Program-made: the position numbers and the translations under genes
Shown: in pieces, positions 52,971-63,981 of the stretch
How positions within the stretch are numbered: position 1 is the stretch's first letter
Layout: each line of letters starts with the position of its first letter
Origin: Vagococcus allomyrinae
GTDB lineage: Bacteria; Bacillota; Bacilli; Lactobacillales; Vagococcaceae
Reading direction: 5' to 3'
DNA: 64,000 nucleotides
Assembly (NCBI RefSeq): GCF_017829975.1
Contig: NZ_JAEEGA010000007.1
Location: 25,242-89,241 of the forward strand
Notes under the pieces: model-generated
Seen by the model: the letters and a program-made list of their open reading frames with translations, nothing else
Databases searched by the model: none
What the model was told of the DNA's origin: nothing

Positions 52971-55046
52971 TTAATCCTCTAAGTCAAATAAATTAAGTTC
53001 ATTTGACTCGTCATTTGTTTCCTGATCATCTGTTTGACTAGTAAACTCTTCATACGAGAGAGCATCATTATCATCGTCATGATTTTTGTTTTCTAAAATA
53101 CTGTCCGCTTCTTCTAACGTAAAGGCCACATTATTTTCAATCCAGGTTCGACGTCGGTCGACTTTATCCCCCATTAAAGTGGAGACAATCCGTTCGTTGC
53201 TGCCGGCTTCACCGTCTTCTTCATCCAGAGTTACCCGAATTAACGTCCGAGTTTCCGGATCCATTGTAGTTTCCCACAATTGATCAGCATTCATTTCACC
53301 AAGACCTTTGTAACGTTGTAACATGTAGCCTTTACCGATTTTTTGAGCCGCCAGCTCCATTTCTTCATTGGTCCAGGCGTATTCAGAAATAGCTTTACGT
53401 CCCACACCTTTAGAAATTTTATAGAGAGGGGGTAACGCAATATAAACTTTTCCTGCTTCTACTAGAGGTTTCATAAACCGATAAAAGAAAGTTAGCAACA
53501 ACGTTTGAATATGGGCACCATCGGTATCCGCATCGGTCATGATAATAACTTTATCATAGTTACAATCCTCCAAAGAAAAATCGGGATCAATTCCAGCGCC
53601 AATCGTGTAAATCATCGTGTTAATTTCTTCATTCTTTAAAACATCTTGAATTTTAGCCTTTTCCGTATTTAGCACTTTGCCTCGCAATGGTAAGATTGCT
53701 TGAAATTTTCGATCGCGGCCTTGTTTAGCAGAGCCACCGGCAGAATCCCCCTCAACTAAGTACAATTCATTGCGTTTAGGGTTACGCGATTGAGCAGGTG
53801 TTAATTTACCTGATAGTAGGGATTCACCTTTACGGCGCTTTTTGCCAGAACGACTTTCTTCTCGAGCTTTCCTTGCGGCATCACGAGCTTCCCGCGCCTT
53901 AATGGCTTTCCGTATCAACATTTGACTCATTTCACTGTTTTCTTGCAAATAAAAACCCATTTGTTCGCTTATGACATTTTCCACCACAGAGCGAGCCATT
54001 GGCGTTCCTAATTTACCTTTTGTCTGTCCTTCAAATTGCAATAAATTTTCAGGGATTCGAACAGAGATGATAGCCGTCAACCCTTCACGGAAGTCACTAC
54101 CTTCTAAGTTTTTATCTTTATCTTTCAATAGACTGGCTTTACGGGCATAGTCGTTAAAGGTTTTGGTCATAGCAGTTTTCATTCCTACTTCATGAGTTCC
54201 GCCATCTTTTGTTCTAACGTTGTTTACGAAAGACAAGATATTTTCTGAATAGCCATCATTGTATTGATAGGCATACTCCACTTCAATGCCTTCTTTTTCA
54301 CCTGAAAAATAAACCACAGGGGTTAGATCATCCTTGTCTTCATTTAGGTATTCAACAAATTCTTTAATGCCTTCTTCGTAGTGGAAGATTTCTTCAACAG
54401 GTTCGTCAGGACGTTCATCGCGAATGGTAATCTTGACTCCCTTTAATAGGAAAGCAGACTCGCGCAGGCGCTCTGACAAGGTCTCATAAGAATATTTAGT
54501 TGTAGTGAAAATCGAATCATCTGGTAAGAAGCGAATAAACGTTCCGTTTTTCTTTTTAGTTTTGCCGATTTTTTTAAGTTTACCATCGACTTTACCGCCA
54601 TTGATAAATTTTTGTTCGTATTCAATGCCATCCCTAACAATTGAGACATAAACCCACTTGGATAAAGCGTTCACGACACTCGCCCCGACACCATGAAGAC
54701 CACCAGAGGTTTTATAGCCACCTTGGCCAAACTTTCCGCCAGCATGTAGGACAGTGAAGATAACTTGAACGGTTGGCACACCAGAGGCATGCATTCCTAC
54801 AGGCATTCCCCGACCGTAGTCCTGAACACCGATACTATTGTCTTTATATATCGTCACATCAATTTGATTCCCGTATCCAGAAAGTGCCTCATCGACTGCA
54901 TTATCAACTATTTCGTAAACCAGATGATGAAGTCCGCGAGAATCAGTTGAACCGATGTACATTCCTGGCCGTTTACGGACAGCTTCAAGTCCTTCAAGAA
55001 CTTGAATGGAAGCATCATTATAATCATTCATTACTTTTTTTGGCAT
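52971..55046 (-). CDS. parE: DNA topoisomerase IV subunit B
   Basis: I chose the ATG at 55046 with AAGGGAG upstream; an in-frame TTG at 55067 precedes this site. ATPase domain (KRPGMYIGSTDSRGLHHLVYE, VDNAVDEALSGYG; GLHGVGASVVNALS) and TOPRIM domain (LYLVEGDSAGGSAKQGRDR; MTDADTDGAHI). The acidic C-terminal tail (EEFTSQTDDQETNDES) is long. 691 aa. Confidence 0.97.
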   Translation of the reverse strand: MPKKVMNDYNDASIQVLEGLEAVRKRPGMYIGSTDSRGLHHLVYEIVDNAVDEALSGYGNQIDVTIYKDNSIGVQDYGRGMPVGMHASGVPTVQVIFTVLHAGGKFGQGGYKTSGGLHGVGASVVNALSKWVYVSIVRDGIEYEQKFINGGKVDGKLKKIGKTKKKNGTFIRFLPDDSIFTTTKYSYETLSERLRESAFLLKGVKITIRDERPDEPVEEIFHYEEGIKEFVEYLNEDKDDLTPVVYFSGEKEGIEVEYAYQYNDGYSENILSFVNNVRTKDGGTHEVGMKTAMTKTFNDYARKASLLKDKDKNLEGSDFREGLTAIISVRIPENLLQFEGQTKGKLGTPMARSVVENVISEQMGFYLQENSEMSQMLIRKAIKAREARDAARKAREESRSGKKRRKGESLLSGKLTPAQSRNPKRNELYLVEGDSAGGSAKQGRDRKFQAILPLRGKVLNTEKAKIQDVLKNEEINTMIYTIGAGIDPDFSLEDCNYDKVIIMTDADTDGAHIQTLLLTFFYRFMKPLVEAGKVYIALPPLYKISKGVGRKAISEYAWTNEEMELAAQKIGKGYMLQRYKGLGEMNADQLWETTMDPETRTLIRVTLDEEDGEAGSNERIVSTLMGDKVDRRRTWIENNVAFTLEEADSILENKNHDDDNDALSYEEFTSQTDDQETNDESNELNLFDLED

Positions 55047-55418
55047 TATATAACTCCCTTGTTTCAAACTAATCAGGTATTGTAGCCAAACCTACATATT
55101 CGTAGTCATTGCCCACACCATTTTTAATCATACTCTAAAATTTGCAAATTGAAAAGGCATTTTAAATGATAGCTGCTCTTTTTTAGCTAAGGTTCGCCTT
55201 TTCTAGCTAACATTATACTCAACTATCCCTGAGAAATCAAAAATCAACTCAGCAAAGTTAAAAGATGAAAGCTGTGCTACTTTACCATAAAAACGCCGAC
55301 AATTCAACTTTTAGGTCAAGTAGTCGCTACTGCTTCTGATTTTTAATGAAATAGGATATGATGAACATAGACTTATTTAAACTATCTAATCTAGTAGTTT
55401 TACTAAAGGAGACGAATC

Positions 55419-56300
55419 ATGACAAACATATTGGTATTTGGCGGAACTCGCTATTTCGGAAAAAAAACTGTAGAACATTTTATCAAACAAGGTTATGAGG
55501 TGACCATTGCCACAAGAGGCCACTTACAGGATCATTTCGGCAATCAAGTGAAGCGGATTATTGTAGATCGACGAGATGGTAATCACAGTGGTTGGCAAAT
55601 CATCGGAGCAACAGATTGGGATATTGTGTTTGACAATATCTGTTACACTGAATCAGAGGCGCGTATTGCCTTAGAGCATTTGGTAACAGTCGATCATTAC
55701 TTAGTCACGTCAAGTTTGGCAGTTTATCAAGGGGAACCTGGGCCAAACGGCTTCACGGAAGCACAATTTAACCCAGTCGATTATTCTGTTGAGAAACAGC
55801 AAGAAGTTGATTATGGTGAAGGGAAACGACAAGTAGAGACTTTTTTTACCAATCACGCTTCTTTTCCCGTCACATTTTTACGTTTTCCAGTTGTTCTGGA
55901 TGATGACGATTATACTGAACGTCTTCATTTTTATATTCGACGTGCTTTAAAAGGTGAAGATATTATCTTTAAAAGAGACTCTGGTCACTTTTCTTTTGTG
56001 AGAGCAGCAGAAATTCCGCTAGCCATCCAATTTGTGATCGATAATAAAGTAGTTGGTCCGATTAATATAAGTTCCACCAACTCATTTACAACTGCTCAAT
56101 TTATTGAGAGTTTAGCCTCGTCCACACAAAAAGAGTTGACGATTGTCTTCGATCCACGAAAAGAGTTGTCACCCTTTTCTCATTACGATTTAGCGATGGA
56201 TGCTAGTTATCTAGCACATCTCGGATATCCTGTTCCCCCGCTAGCATCTTGGTTGCCTGACTTAATGGATCGACTAGTTGTGACGATAAAAAACGAATGA
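55419..56300 (+). CDS. NAD-dependent epimerase/dehydratase family protein (293 aa)
   Basis: Rossmann motif FGGTRYFGKKTVEHFI near the start. Extended SDR-like folds with DIVFDNICYTESEA and TSSLAVYQGEPG, but the YxxxK catalytic pair is not obvious. AAAGGAG ribosome site. Divergent from parE across 372 bp holding no other gene; a possible TATGAT box is at 55357-55362. Substrate unknown. Confidence 0.8.
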   Translation: MTNILVFGGTRYFGKKTVEHFIKQGYEVTIATRGHLQDHFGNQVKRIIVDRRDGNHSGWQIIGATDWDIVFDNICYTESEARIALEHLVTVDHYLVTSSLAVYQGEPGPNGFTEAQFNPVDYSVEKQQEVDYGEGKRQVETFFTNHASFPVTFLRFPVVLDDDDYTERLHFYIRRALKGEDIIFKRDSGHFSFVRAAEIPLAIQFVIDNKVVGPINISSTNSFTTAQFIESLASSTQKELTIVFDPRKELSPFSHYDLAMDASYLAHLGYPVPPLASWLPDLMDRLVVTIKNE

Positions 56301-56303
56301 ACA

Positions 56304-56330
56304 AAAAAACTGTCCGTTGGACAGTTTTTT
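56304..56330. terminator. Terminator after the epimerase-like gene
   Basis: AAAAAACTGTCC and GGACAGTTTTTT form a 12-bp perfect stem with loop GTT; A and T runs make it usable from both sides. Confidence 0.88.
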
Positions 56331-56367
56331 ATTTCTTAATATTCAGATAGTTTAATTAAAAATTAGA

Positions 56368-56550
56368 TTAATCTTTGTTGCGTTTCTTTTTCTTGCGAGA
56401 ACCGCTATCTCTTGACGATAGCTCTTCTAACCTATCTTCAAGGTATTCAACCCGACCTTTAGTTCCACCAGCTTTAATAAATGCTACTAGACTAATAATT
56501 AATGCTAAAATACTAGCCACTATGCCAACGTATTGCATGATTGCGTCCAT
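56368..56550 (-). CDS. Small membrane protein with basic tail (60 aa)
   Basis: I chose the ATG at 56550 because GGAGGAAG lies 6 bases upstream; an ATG at 56622 gives an N-terminus that looks non-coding. One TM segment (IVASILALIISLVAFI) is followed by a charged helix (RVEYLEDRLEELSSR) and a strongly basic tail (RKKKKRNKD). Resembles small LapA-like or DUF-type membrane proteins; function unknown. Confidence 0.7.
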   Translation of the reverse strand: MDAIMQYVGIVASILALIISLVAFIKAGGTKGRVEYLEDRLEELSSRDSGSRKKKKRNKD

Positions 56551-56801
56551 TACATACTTCCTCCATTCGATAACTTTGTTTGTTTTTAACTCGTTAATTA
56601 ATTGATGATCAGTTGTAAACATAGAATAAATTGATTATTACAGCACTTCTTCATTTTATCACATGTTACCAGTGATGTTAACTAATTCATCGTATTATTA
56701 GAACACTTTTTCTCGAGTCATTCTAATTAGGCGCTTTAAAGACCTTTCAAAATCCATTCACCTATCGACAACATCAGCTCCTATAACACTTGCATCAAAA
56801 C

Positions 56802-57233
56802 CTAAGCCCTTTCTTTGCCATCAACTTCAGCTGCTAACAACTCACTTATTTCTATTTTTTTCACCATTAAGGCCTTGGACTGTTCGTCAGTCGATTCACT
56901 AAAAACTTCCAACCCTTTAAAAATCAATTCTTGATACAAAGGCGATTGATTACTGGTACTTCTTTCAATTCGTTTACGCAAAAACCCAGCTTCTTCTTTA
57001 GAATAATTGCCAAACTCTTCTAACATCTGGCATTCAACTTGCTCCACAATTTTATCCTTGGCTTTCACCGATTTTAGATAAGCACTTAAATATCCTAATC
57101 CATAGGTCAACCAATATTCTTTTTCAAACGTATTAGTCAAATCAATGACTGAGTCACTAAAAAAAGTCACCATTAGCTCATGCCAATCGTTTTCTGGTGA
57201 GGGTTTAGCTTCTTTTTTTCTAAATCGAAACAT
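56802..57233 (-). CDS. Hypothetical protein (143 aa)
   Basis: I chose the ATG at 57233 (MFRFRKKEAKP) because the upstream GGA is better spaced than for an ATG at 57239. Soluble, acidic helical protein with no TM segment or known motif. Lies between the small membrane protein and the CoA-binding protein on the same strand, with short gaps. Function unknown. Confidence 0.6.
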   Translation of the reverse strand: MFRFRKKEAKPSPENDWHELMVTFFSDSVIDLTNTFEKEYWLTYGLGYLSAYLKSVKAKDKIVEQVECQMLEEFGNYSKEEAGFLRKRIERSTSNQSPLYQELIFKGLEVFSESTDEQSKALMVKKIEISELLAAEVDGKERA

Positions 57234-57248
57234 TAACATTCCTACTTT

Positions 57249-57677
57249 CTATCGGGCATCAAGCAAACGCAATTCAATGGCAATACAACGATTCATGATC
57301 ACATCATTGCGACCTGCATTGGCTAAAACACTCGCCGCCTCTTGGCTTTCTAGCTCTAACTGGGCCCAAAATACTTTTGCGTCTGTTTGAATAAACTCAC
57401 GGGCAACATCGGCTAAATACTCACTGCGACGAAAAACATCTACAATGTCTATTTTACCAGGTACGTCCATTAGAGTAGCATAGACTTTTTCTTTCAATAT
57501 TTCTTGACCAGCTAAAGTTGGATTAACTGGAATTATTTCATAGCCTCGTCGTTGTAGATCCTCGGCAATTTGATAACTAGTGCGATCTGGGTTGTTACTT
57601 AAACCGAAAACAGCGATTCGTTTTGCCTCTTTTAGGTAGTTAAAGATTGTCTCCTGATCTGGATTGATAAATCCCAT
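57249..57677 (-). CDS. CoA-binding domain protein, YccU-like (142 aa)
   Basis: I chose the ATG at 57677 with GGAGGAAAATTG upstream; upstream sequence to 57722 is shadow. The Rossmann-like CoA-binding fold is seen in IAVFGLSNNPDRTSYQIAEDL, GYEIIPVNPTLAG, DIVDVFRRSEYL and KVFWAQLELES. Single-domain proteins of this kind are widespread in Firmicutes with unknown targets. Confidence 0.85.
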   Translation of the reverse strand: MGFINPDQETIFNYLKEAKRIAVFGLSNNPDRTSYQIAEDLQRRGYEIIPVNPTLAGQEILKEKVYATLMDVPGKIDIVDVFRRSEYLADVAREFIQTDAKVFWAQLELESQEAASVLANAGRNDVIMNRCIAIELRLLDAR

Positions 57678-57778
57678 CAATTTTCCTCCTCTTAGCGCAA
57701 TTAATTGCCAGCTGACTATCAAAGCAAGTCATTCTGTTATCATCTATTTTAACTTATTTTGATGGTTTAGCAAAGTAA

Positions 57779-58105
57779 TTAAACAAGTTCATCTGGATAA
57801 CGATTCTCTAATTTTTTTTGGTGAGCAATCAATAATTCTTCAAGTGATATGTCGTAGTTACTAGCTAAAATAAGAATATTTCCCAGTACATCACCTAGTT
57901 CTTCTTTTAATTCTTCTTTCAGACACTCAACAGACTTGGTAATCTCGTCTGAACGATCGCGACCGATTTCTAAAGCTCTGACGGCTCTCGCTACCTCCCC
58001 TGTTTCTTCAGCTAAAAAACCGATCCGAATAAAGGGATTAAGCTCTTTCCACCCCCTAGCTTTATAATAAGTGTCTAACCAAATTTGAAACTCACTCATA
58101 CTCAC
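57779..58105 (-). CDS. MazG-like nucleotide pyrophosphohydrolase (108 aa)
   Basis: GTG start with AAAGGAGTG 5-6 bases upstream. The MazG-type four-helix fold has ExxE-12-ExxD metal motifs seen in LAEETGEVARAV and LKEELGDVLGNILILA. Short single-domain form; probably cleans up modified nucleotides. Confidence 0.88.
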   Translation of the reverse strand: MSMSEFQIWLDTYYKARGWKELNPFIRIGFLAEETGEVARAVRALEIGRDRSDEITKSVECLKEELKEELGDVLGNILILASNYDISLEELLIAHQKKLENRYPDELV

Positions 58106-58242
58106 CGTAACACTCCTTTCAATTCAAATAACAACTAGATAACTCCAATGGGCTTGAATAAAACCACTTTAATATGATACTATATATTGTGTCGGAGGTA
58201 AACAACCGACTACATATTGTGTTAAAAAGGAGTTATTACCTA

Positions 58243-58809
58243 ATGATAAAAAATGTTGCGGTTTATTGTGGTTCAAGTACTGGAAAAAAGCCTGATTATA
58301 CTAAAGCGGCCGTCGCTCTTGGAAAATGGTTAGTTGATCATGAGTATGGTTTAGTCTATGGCGGTGCTAGTTTGGGATTAATGGGCACTGTTGCCGATAC
58401 TGTATTAGCTGGTAAAGGCTATGTTTGCGGTGTTATGCCAGAAATACTTGCCGATCGAGAAATAGCTAAACCAGCTATTAGCGAATTTATCACAGTACCT
58501 AACATGCATGCTCGTAAACAGTTGATGATGGATAAGGCTGACGGTTTTATCGCGCTTCCAGGAGGTTGTGGTACGATGGAAGAAATTTTTGAAGTCATCA
58601 CTTGGTCTCAAATAGGGGCTCATCAAAAGCCTTTCGCTTTTTATAATGTGGCAGGCTATTATAATCATTTGATTGATTTTTTTAATGTGATGGAAGACGA
58701 GGGCTTTACTAATCCAAAACATCGCCAAGATATTTTGATAAGTCACTCATTAGCTGAGATACATGAGCATTTTAGCCACTATCAAAGCCCTGGACCAAAA
58801 GAGTATTAG
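58243..58809 (+). CDS. LOG-family protein, cytokinin-riboside-monophosphate hydrolase-like
   Basis: I chose the ATG at 58243 with AAAAAGGAG about 10 bases upstream; sequence before it is a shadow. Rossmann-like [26 protein letters not shown], the MHARK motif and [18 protein letters not shown] are signatures of the LOG/YvdD family. 188 aa. Cleaves nucleoside 5'-monophosphates from the base side in vitro; bacterial role unclear. Confidence 0.9.
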   Translation: MIKNVAVYCGSSTGKKPDYTKAAVALGKWLVDHEYGLVYGGASLGLMGTVADTVLAGKGYVCGVMPEILADREIAKPAISEFITVPNMHARKQLMMDKADGFIALPGGCGTMEEIFEVITWSQIGAHQKPFAFYNVAGYYNHLIDFFNVMEDEGFTNPKHRQDILISHSLAEIHEHFSHYQSPGPKEY

Positions 58810-58888
58810 AATTCACTTCAACTTATTGTTACTAACAATCTTTCGTGGTAAAATGATTGCTAGTCTTAGTATGAGGAGTTATTATTAT

Positions 58889-59518
58889 ATGAAAATTGCA
58901 CTAATGGTGATCATTGGGTATTTATTGGGATCTATTCCCTCTGGCGTCTGGATTGGCAAAGTATTTTTCAAAAAAGATGTAAGAGATTTCGGAAGTGGTA
59001 ATTCTGGAACAACTAACACATTTAGGGTTCTTGGCAAAAAAGCAGGTATTGCTGTCTTGCTAATGGATATCTTAAAAGGGACATTAGCAACATCCTTACC
59101 TCTTTTTTTTGACAGTTCCATTAACCCCCTTTGGATCGGGTTAAGTGCCGTCATGGGGCATACTTTCCCACTTTTCGCTAAATTTAAAGGTGGCAAAGCT
59201 GTGGCAACAAGCGCTGGTATGTTGTTAGGCTACAACCCTTTATTTTTCCTCTTTTCAGCAACTATTTTCGTTATAACATTGTTACTGACAAGCATGGTAA
59301 GTCTTGCTAGTATGATCAGTGCCGTATTAATCACTTTATCTACGATCATTCTGCCATTTGTTTGGCCCGCTATTTTGCCAGAGTTCAATTGGCTATTAAC
59401 ACTAATTGCTTGTGGCTTAACTGTTTTTATTTTTATTCGTCACAAAGAAAATATTGTACGCATTAAAAATGGAACGGAAAATCGGGTGCCTTTCGGCCTC
59501 AATAAAGCGAAGAAATAG
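58889..59518 (+). CDS. plsY: Acyl phosphate:glycerol-3-phosphate acyltransferase
   Basis: I chose the ATG at 58889 ([19 protein letters not shown]) with GAGGAG upstream; earlier in-frame ATGs are shadows. Five TM helices and the PlsY motifs [33 protein letters not shown]. Starts glycerophospholipid synthesis at the membrane. 209 aa. Confidence 0.95.
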   Translation: MKIALMVIIGYLLGSIPSGVWIGKVFFKKDVRDFGSGNSGTTNTFRVLGKKAGIAVLLMDILKGTLATSLPLFFDSSINPLWIGLSAVMGHTFPLFAKFKGGKAVATSAGMLLGYNPLFFLFSATIFVITLLLTSMVSLASMISAVLITLSTIILPFVWPAILPEFNWLLTLIACGLTVFIFIRHKENIVRIKNGTENRVPFGLNKAKK

Positions 59519-59533
59519 ACCATTATTCAGAAG

Positions 59534-59574
59534 AACACAAGCGACATCGTGAGCGATTTCACTTGTGTTTTTTT
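59534..59574 (+). terminator. Terminator of plsY
   Basis: AACACAAG and CTTGTGTT flank a hairpin region (59534-59568) followed by a T-run to 59574. Confidence 0.8.
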
Positions 59575-59688
59575 GCGTTGTATCAGCAATTCAATAAAAA
59601 AAAACAAGATTATGAGAACATTTTAATAATATTCATGTTATACTATTTAAGTAACTATTTTTCAAAAAGTGAAAGTGGGTTTAATAAT

Positions 59689-60801
59689 ATGATAATTGGA
59701 ATACCAAAAGAAGTGAAAAATAATGAAAACCGAGTCGGTATGACTCCTGACGGTGTAGCGTCTTTTGTTGCCAATGGACACGAAGTCCGAGTGGAAACAA
59801 ATGCTGGTGCTGGTTCAGGATTTTCCGATTACGACTACGAACAAGCAGGCGCTTCAATCTGCGCAGCAGCTACCGCTGTTTGGGCAGCTGAAATGGTCAT
59901 CAAAGTCAAAGAACCTTTAGTTGAAGAATACCACCACCTTAGAGATGGTTTAATCTTATATACATACTTACATCTAGCCCCTGCTAAAGAGTTAACTCAG
60001 CAATTATTAGCCAGCGGTACGACAGGTGTCGCTTACGAAACCATTCAATTGCCAGATCGAAGTTTGCCATTGTTAGTCCCTATGAGTGAGATTGCGGGAA
60101 GGATGTCAGTTCAAGTCGGAGCGGAATTTTTAGAAAAGACAAAAGGGGGTAAAGGCATTCTATTATCTGGAATCCCTGGTGTGAATCGAGGCAATGTGGT
60201 CATTATCGGTGGTGGTAACGTTGGAGCAAATGCCGCTAAGATCGCATGTGGATTTGGTGCAAGTGTGACAATTCTCGATGTTAATCAACAACGTTTAGCT
60301 GAACTAGACATTCAGTTTGGTAATCAAATTCAAACCCTTGTATCAAATCCTCATACCATAGCAGAGGCAGTTAAAACCGCTGATCTAGTTATTGGAACCG
60401 TCTTAATCCCAGGAGCAAAAGCCCCTACTCTCGTGACTGAAGAAATGATCATGTCCATGGAAGAAGGCTCAGTGATCGTTGACGTCGCCATTGATCAAGG
60501 TGGTATATTCGAAACAATTGATAAAATTACGACTCATGATGACCCAGTTTACATTAAACATGGAGTTCTCCATTACGCTGTTGCAAACATGCCTGGTGCT
60601 GTCGCTAAAACAGCTACTATTGGTTTAACAAACGTCACCCTACCTTATGCCCTTACGATTGCGAATAAAGGTCTAGAAAAAGCTCTCAATCAAGATGAAG
60701 CTTTGCAAAAAGGGGTTAATACTTACCAAAAGCAGTTAACCAATAAAGCTGTGGCTCACTCTCAGGGCGTCGATTATACAGAATTACTTACGTTAATTTA
60801 A
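59689..60801 (+). CDS. ald: Alanine dehydrogenase
   Basis: [21 protein letters not shown] at the ATG 59689 is the canonical start; the frame upstream is shadow. [10 protein letters not shown], the NAD motif [23 protein letters not shown] and [15 protein letters not shown] are conserved. Deaminates alanine to pyruvate and ammonium with NAD. 370 aa. The ribosome site is weak (AGTGGG). Confidence 0.95.
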   Translation: MIIGIPKEVKNNENRVGMTPDGVASFVANGHEVRVETNAGAGSGFSDYDYEQAGASICAAATAVWAAEMVIKVKEPLVEEYHHLRDGLILYTYLHLAPAKELTQQLLASGTTGVAYETIQLPDRSLPLLVPMSEIAGRMSVQVGAEFLEKTKGGKGILLSGIPGVNRGNVVIIGGGNVGANAAKIACGFGASVTILDVNQQRLAELDIQFGNQIQTLVSNPHTIAEAVKTADLVIGTVLIPGAKAPTLVTEEMIMSMEEGSVIVDVAIDQGGIFETIDKITTHDDPVYIKHGVLHYAVANMPGAVAKTATIGLTNVTLPYALTIANKGLEKALNQDEALQKGVNTYQKQLTNKAVAHSQGVDYTELLTLI

Positions 60802-60828
60802 TATTTGCACGCTAGCTAGTCTGACGAC

Positions 60829-60867
60829 AAACACCCCCTGTCACTATTTTATTGACAGGGGGTGTTT
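60829..60867. terminator. Bidirectional terminator between ald and the aldose-epimerase-like gene
   Basis: AAACACCCCCTGTCA (60829-60843) pairs perfectly with its 15-base complement (60853-60867), loop of 9 bases. It lies between converging genes. Confidence 0.9.
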
Positions 60868-60878
60868 GCTTTAAATAA

Positions 60879-61754
60879 TTAAGAAATTTCTATTTGATAC
60901 ACCTGATGAAATTGTTCGCCAACATCTAATTGGTTAATGCCTAATTTTTCGACTAAATCCCCAGTTGATTGGACCGTATCAGCAATCCCACACCAAGGTT
61001 CAATACAAACAAACGGAGCTTCCTTTGGATAAGGACTCCAAATCCCAACAAATGGCATGTCATCATAAGAGACTGTAACGCTATGAGAAGTTTTTTCTGA
61101 CTTAATGCTATAACTATTTGGTCCTACAGTTTCGTAAATTAGCGCATCATTCTTAAAAAGTTCTCTGGTAAGTAGAATATCTGTATTGGTTTGACCTAAG
61201 GTTTTATTTTCGTTATCCACATAAGCACCAGCTAAAGGCAAACTCAATCTGGATTTACGAGGCGAAAATTGTAAGAAATAGTCATCAAATCGCCCTTCTC
61301 CATCAATGGGAACATTAAATGCAGGATGACCACCAATCGAAAAGAACATCTCAGATTCGCCGATATTACGAACGCCATAGCCACACTTTAAACGGCTGTC
61401 CTTCAATTCATACGTTAAAATCAATTCGAATTCAAATGGATATATCTTCAGTGTTTCCGCATTACTTTTTAGGAAGAATGAGAGACATGTTTGACTTTCC
61501 TGCTTCGCCACAAAGCGTTGATCACGAGCAAATCCGTGTTGCCCCATGTGATAAGTCTTTCCCTGATAGCTGTACTGGTCGTCTTTTAATCGGCCAACAA
61601 AAGGAAATAGAACTGGCGAACGACGCCCCCAAAACTCTGCATTCCCTTGCCATAAATACTCAATGCCAGTTTCCTTTGCCACTAAACTTTGTAATTCACC
61701 ACCCAGTTCACTAAAACTTGCTCTTAACACGTCGTTCTCAATTACCCATGCCAT
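60879..61754 (-). CDS. Aldose 1-epimerase family protein (291 aa)
   Basis: GalM-like beta-sandwich: RRSPVLFPFVGRLKDDQY, HGFARDQRF (His/Asp), SIGGHPAFNVPI and CIEPWCGIAD match the aldose epimerase family near YeaD/LacX types. AAAGGAG ribosome site. Probably interconverts sugar anomers; exact substrate unknown. Confidence 0.9.
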   Translation of the reverse strand: MAWVIENDVLRASFSELGGELQSLVAKETGIEYLWQGNAEFWGRRSPVLFPFVGRLKDDQYSYQGKTYHMGQHGFARDQRFVAKQESQTCLSFFLKSNAETLKIYPFEFELILTYELKDSRLKCGYGVRNIGESEMFFSIGGHPAFNVPIDGEGRFDDYFLQFSPRKSRLSLPLAGAYVDNENKTLGQTNTDILLTRELFKNDALIYETVGPNSYSIKSEKTSHSVTVSYDDMPFVGIWSPYPKEAPFVCIEPWCGIADTVQSTGDLVEKLGINQLDVGEQFHQVYQIEIS

Positions 61755-61770
61755 AGCTAATTATCTCCTT

Positions 61771-62562
61771 TTAAACAGTTTCTTTTTCTAATTCTTGCTT
61801 GAACTGTCTATTAATTATTTTAATATAAGTCCCTTTCATCCCTAATGAACGAGACTCGATAATCCCTGCAGACTCAAGTTTACGCAAGGCGTTAACAATA
61901 ACCGAGCGCGTAATGCCAATACTATCTGCTATATTGGAAGCGGTCAAGCGACCTTCATCCCCTTCAAGTTCTTTAAAAATAGCTTTTACCGCTTTAAGCT
62001 CACTATAAGACAACGTACTAATCGCCATTTGCACGGCGGTTGAACTACGAATAGCATCTTCAATTCCGCGAGAGACTTGATACAACATCTGCATACCAAC
62101 CACTGTACCTCCATATTCTGCTAAAACCAAGTCTTCTTCGGTAAAAATCTCTTCTAAGCGACCTAAAATAATAGTTCCTAATCGCTCACCAGCGCCATAA
62201 ATAGGCACAATCGTTGACAATGCATTAGGAAAAAGCTCTTGCAACTCAACTGGGAAAGCCGTCATAGGGTTAGTAATCCCCACATTCGCTTCTGTCATTT
62301 GCAGTTGAAGGACATTACTAGTATAGTCTTTGGGGAATTTTAATATTTCCAACATGTTCTTAACTCGATCATTATTAATATCATGTAAGACATTATAACC
62401 CAAAACACTACCGTCTGTATTGATAATATACGTATTAGAATCCATGGTTGTCCCTAAAACTTTTGCCATTTCATTATAAGGAAACGACACACGATCGCTA
62501 AAGGTGTTTTTTTGTTGCAACAACTGATTAATGTCCCTTGTTTTCTCTAACAAACTTGCCAT
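61771..62562 (-). CDS. codY: GTP- and isoleucine-sensing global regulator CodY
   Basis: GAF-like N-terminal sensor domain (residues 1-150) and C-terminal winged helix (EGRLTASNIADSIGITRSVIVNALRKLESAG). About 263 aa, typical. Follows hslU, as in other Firmicutes; CodY represses amino acid and peptide genes in rich medium and may affect the trp, pepO and ald genes seen here. Confidence 0.97.
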   Translation of the reverse strand: MASLLEKTRDINQLLQQKNTFSDRVSFPYNEMAKVLGTTMDSNTYIINTDGSVLGYNVLHDINNDRVKNMLEILKFPKDYTSNVLQLQMTEANVGITNPMTAFPVELQELFPNALSTIVPIYGAGERLGTIILGRLEEIFTEEDLVLAEYGGTVVGMQMLYQVSRGIEDAIRSSTAVQMAISTLSYSELKAVKAIFKELEGDEGRLTASNIADSIGITRSVIVNALRKLESAGIIESRSLGMKGTYIKIINRQFKQELEKETV

Positions 62563-62583
62563 TTTTTAGCCTCCTAAGTTTTT

Positions 62584-63981
62584 TTACAAAATAAAACGAC
62601 TTAAATCCTGATCTTTAATAATATGCCCGAGTTTTTCATCAACATAATTTTCTGTAATCATTATTTCACCCATCTGCATATCAGGGGATTCAAATAATAA
62701 GTCTTCTAGTAATTTCTCGAGAATAGTGTGCAAGCGACGGGCTCCAATATTATCCGTCTCACTATTGACACTATAGGCAATATCAGCGATCCGCTGAATC
62801 GCTTCAATTGTAAATGTCACATCAATATTTTCAGTTGCGAGTAGCGCGATGTACTGCTTGATAATCGCATTGGTTGGTTCTGTTAAAATTCTGACAAAGT
62901 CTTCCGCTGACAAATCGTCTAGCTCCACACGAATCGGGAAGCGCCCTTGCAACTCCGGAATTAAATCACTCGGCTTACTTAAATGAAAAGCACCTGAGGC
63001 GATAAATAAAATATGGTCGGTCTGGATTACCCCATATTTGGTTGTAACCGATGAGCCTTCAACGATAGGTAAAATATCTCGTTGAACCCCCTCACGTGAA
63101 ACTTCTCCTGACTGTTGCGACTTAGAGGTGATCTTATCAAACTCATCAATAAAGATAATGCCGTTATTTTCAGCTAACTTAATTGCCTCACTGTATAAAT
63201 CGCCCTTGTTGACTAATTTTTCAGATTCCTCACGAATTAGGATCTCACGAGCCTCTTCGACTGTGACTGTTCGTTTAATCTGTTTTTTTGGAGTTAAGGC
63301 GCCAAGGGTATCGCCTAGATCAATCCCCATTTGTTCCAATCCATTGTTCATGGCTGGCATCGCCTTTTTAGGTTCATCCATTTCAATGGTCACTTCACGA
63401 TTTTCCAAATTCCCTTTAGCTAGCTCTTCAGCAATCGTTCGTCGATTGGCACGAATAGTATCGGTCACTTCTTCTTTTTCTTCTTGTGGGTTTTGCATGG
63501 CATTCATCATTTGCGTCATCATATCAAATTGATTAGCAGCTTTTTTCTGCTCCTTTTTGATACCGGGTACTAATAATTTAACTAAACGACTTTCCGCTTG
63601 CTTTTTGGCTTGCATATACACTTTACTATATTGCTCTTTCTCAACAATACTCAAGCTAGACTCAACTAAATCACGAACCATCGACTCCACATCGCGGCCG
63701 ACATAACCAACTTCAGTGAACTTTGTCGCTTCAACTTTTACAAAAGGCGCTTGAATAATTTTAGCTAGACGACGAGCAATTTCCGTTTTACCAACACCCG
63801 TAGGGCCAATCATTAACATATTTTTAGGGGTAACTTCTTGTTGCATTTCTTCATCCAATAACATCCGACGATAACGATTTCGCAAAGCAACTGCAACTGC
63901 TTTTTTAGCCATTCCTTGGCCGATGATATATTCATCTAAATCTTTGACAATCTCTCTTGGTGTTTTATTCATTTGATTCAT
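62584..63981 (-). CDS. hslU: ATP-dependent protease ATPase subunit HslU (ClpY)
   Basis: AAA+ motifs: Walker [18 protein letters not shown] and Walker [11 protein letters not shown], with the I-domain between. [17 protein letters not shown] and [11 protein letters not shown] are conserved. 465 aa, intact. The peptidase partner hslV and xerC commonly lie just upstream, which would be beyond the window end. Confidence 0.97.
   Translation of the reverse strand: MNQMNKTPREIVKDLDEYIIGQGMAKKAVAVALRNRYRRMLLDEEMQQEVTPKNMLMIGPTGVGKTEIARRLAKIIQAPFVKVEATKFTEVGYVGRDVESMVRDLVESSLSIVEKEQYSKVYMQAKKQAESRLVKLLVPGIKKEQKKAANQFDMMTQMMNAMQNPQEEKEEVTDTIRANRRTIAEELAKGNLENREVTIEMDEPKKAMPAMNNGLEQMGIDLGDTLGALTPKKQIKRTVTVEEAREILIREESEKLVNKGDLYSEAIKLAENNGIIFIDEFDKITSKSQQSGEVSREGVQRDILPIVEGSSVTTKYGVIQTDHILFIASGAFHLSKPSDLIPELQGRFPIRVELDDLSAEDFVRILTEPTNAIIKQYIALLATENIDVTFTIEAIQRIADIAYSVNSETDNIGARRLHTILEKLLEDLLFESPDMQMGEIMITENYVDEKLGHIIKDQDLSRFIL

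Noticed and set aside
58405-58746. Minus-strand ORF under the LOG-family gene
   Set aside because: Complement of a well-conserved gene with clear motifs.
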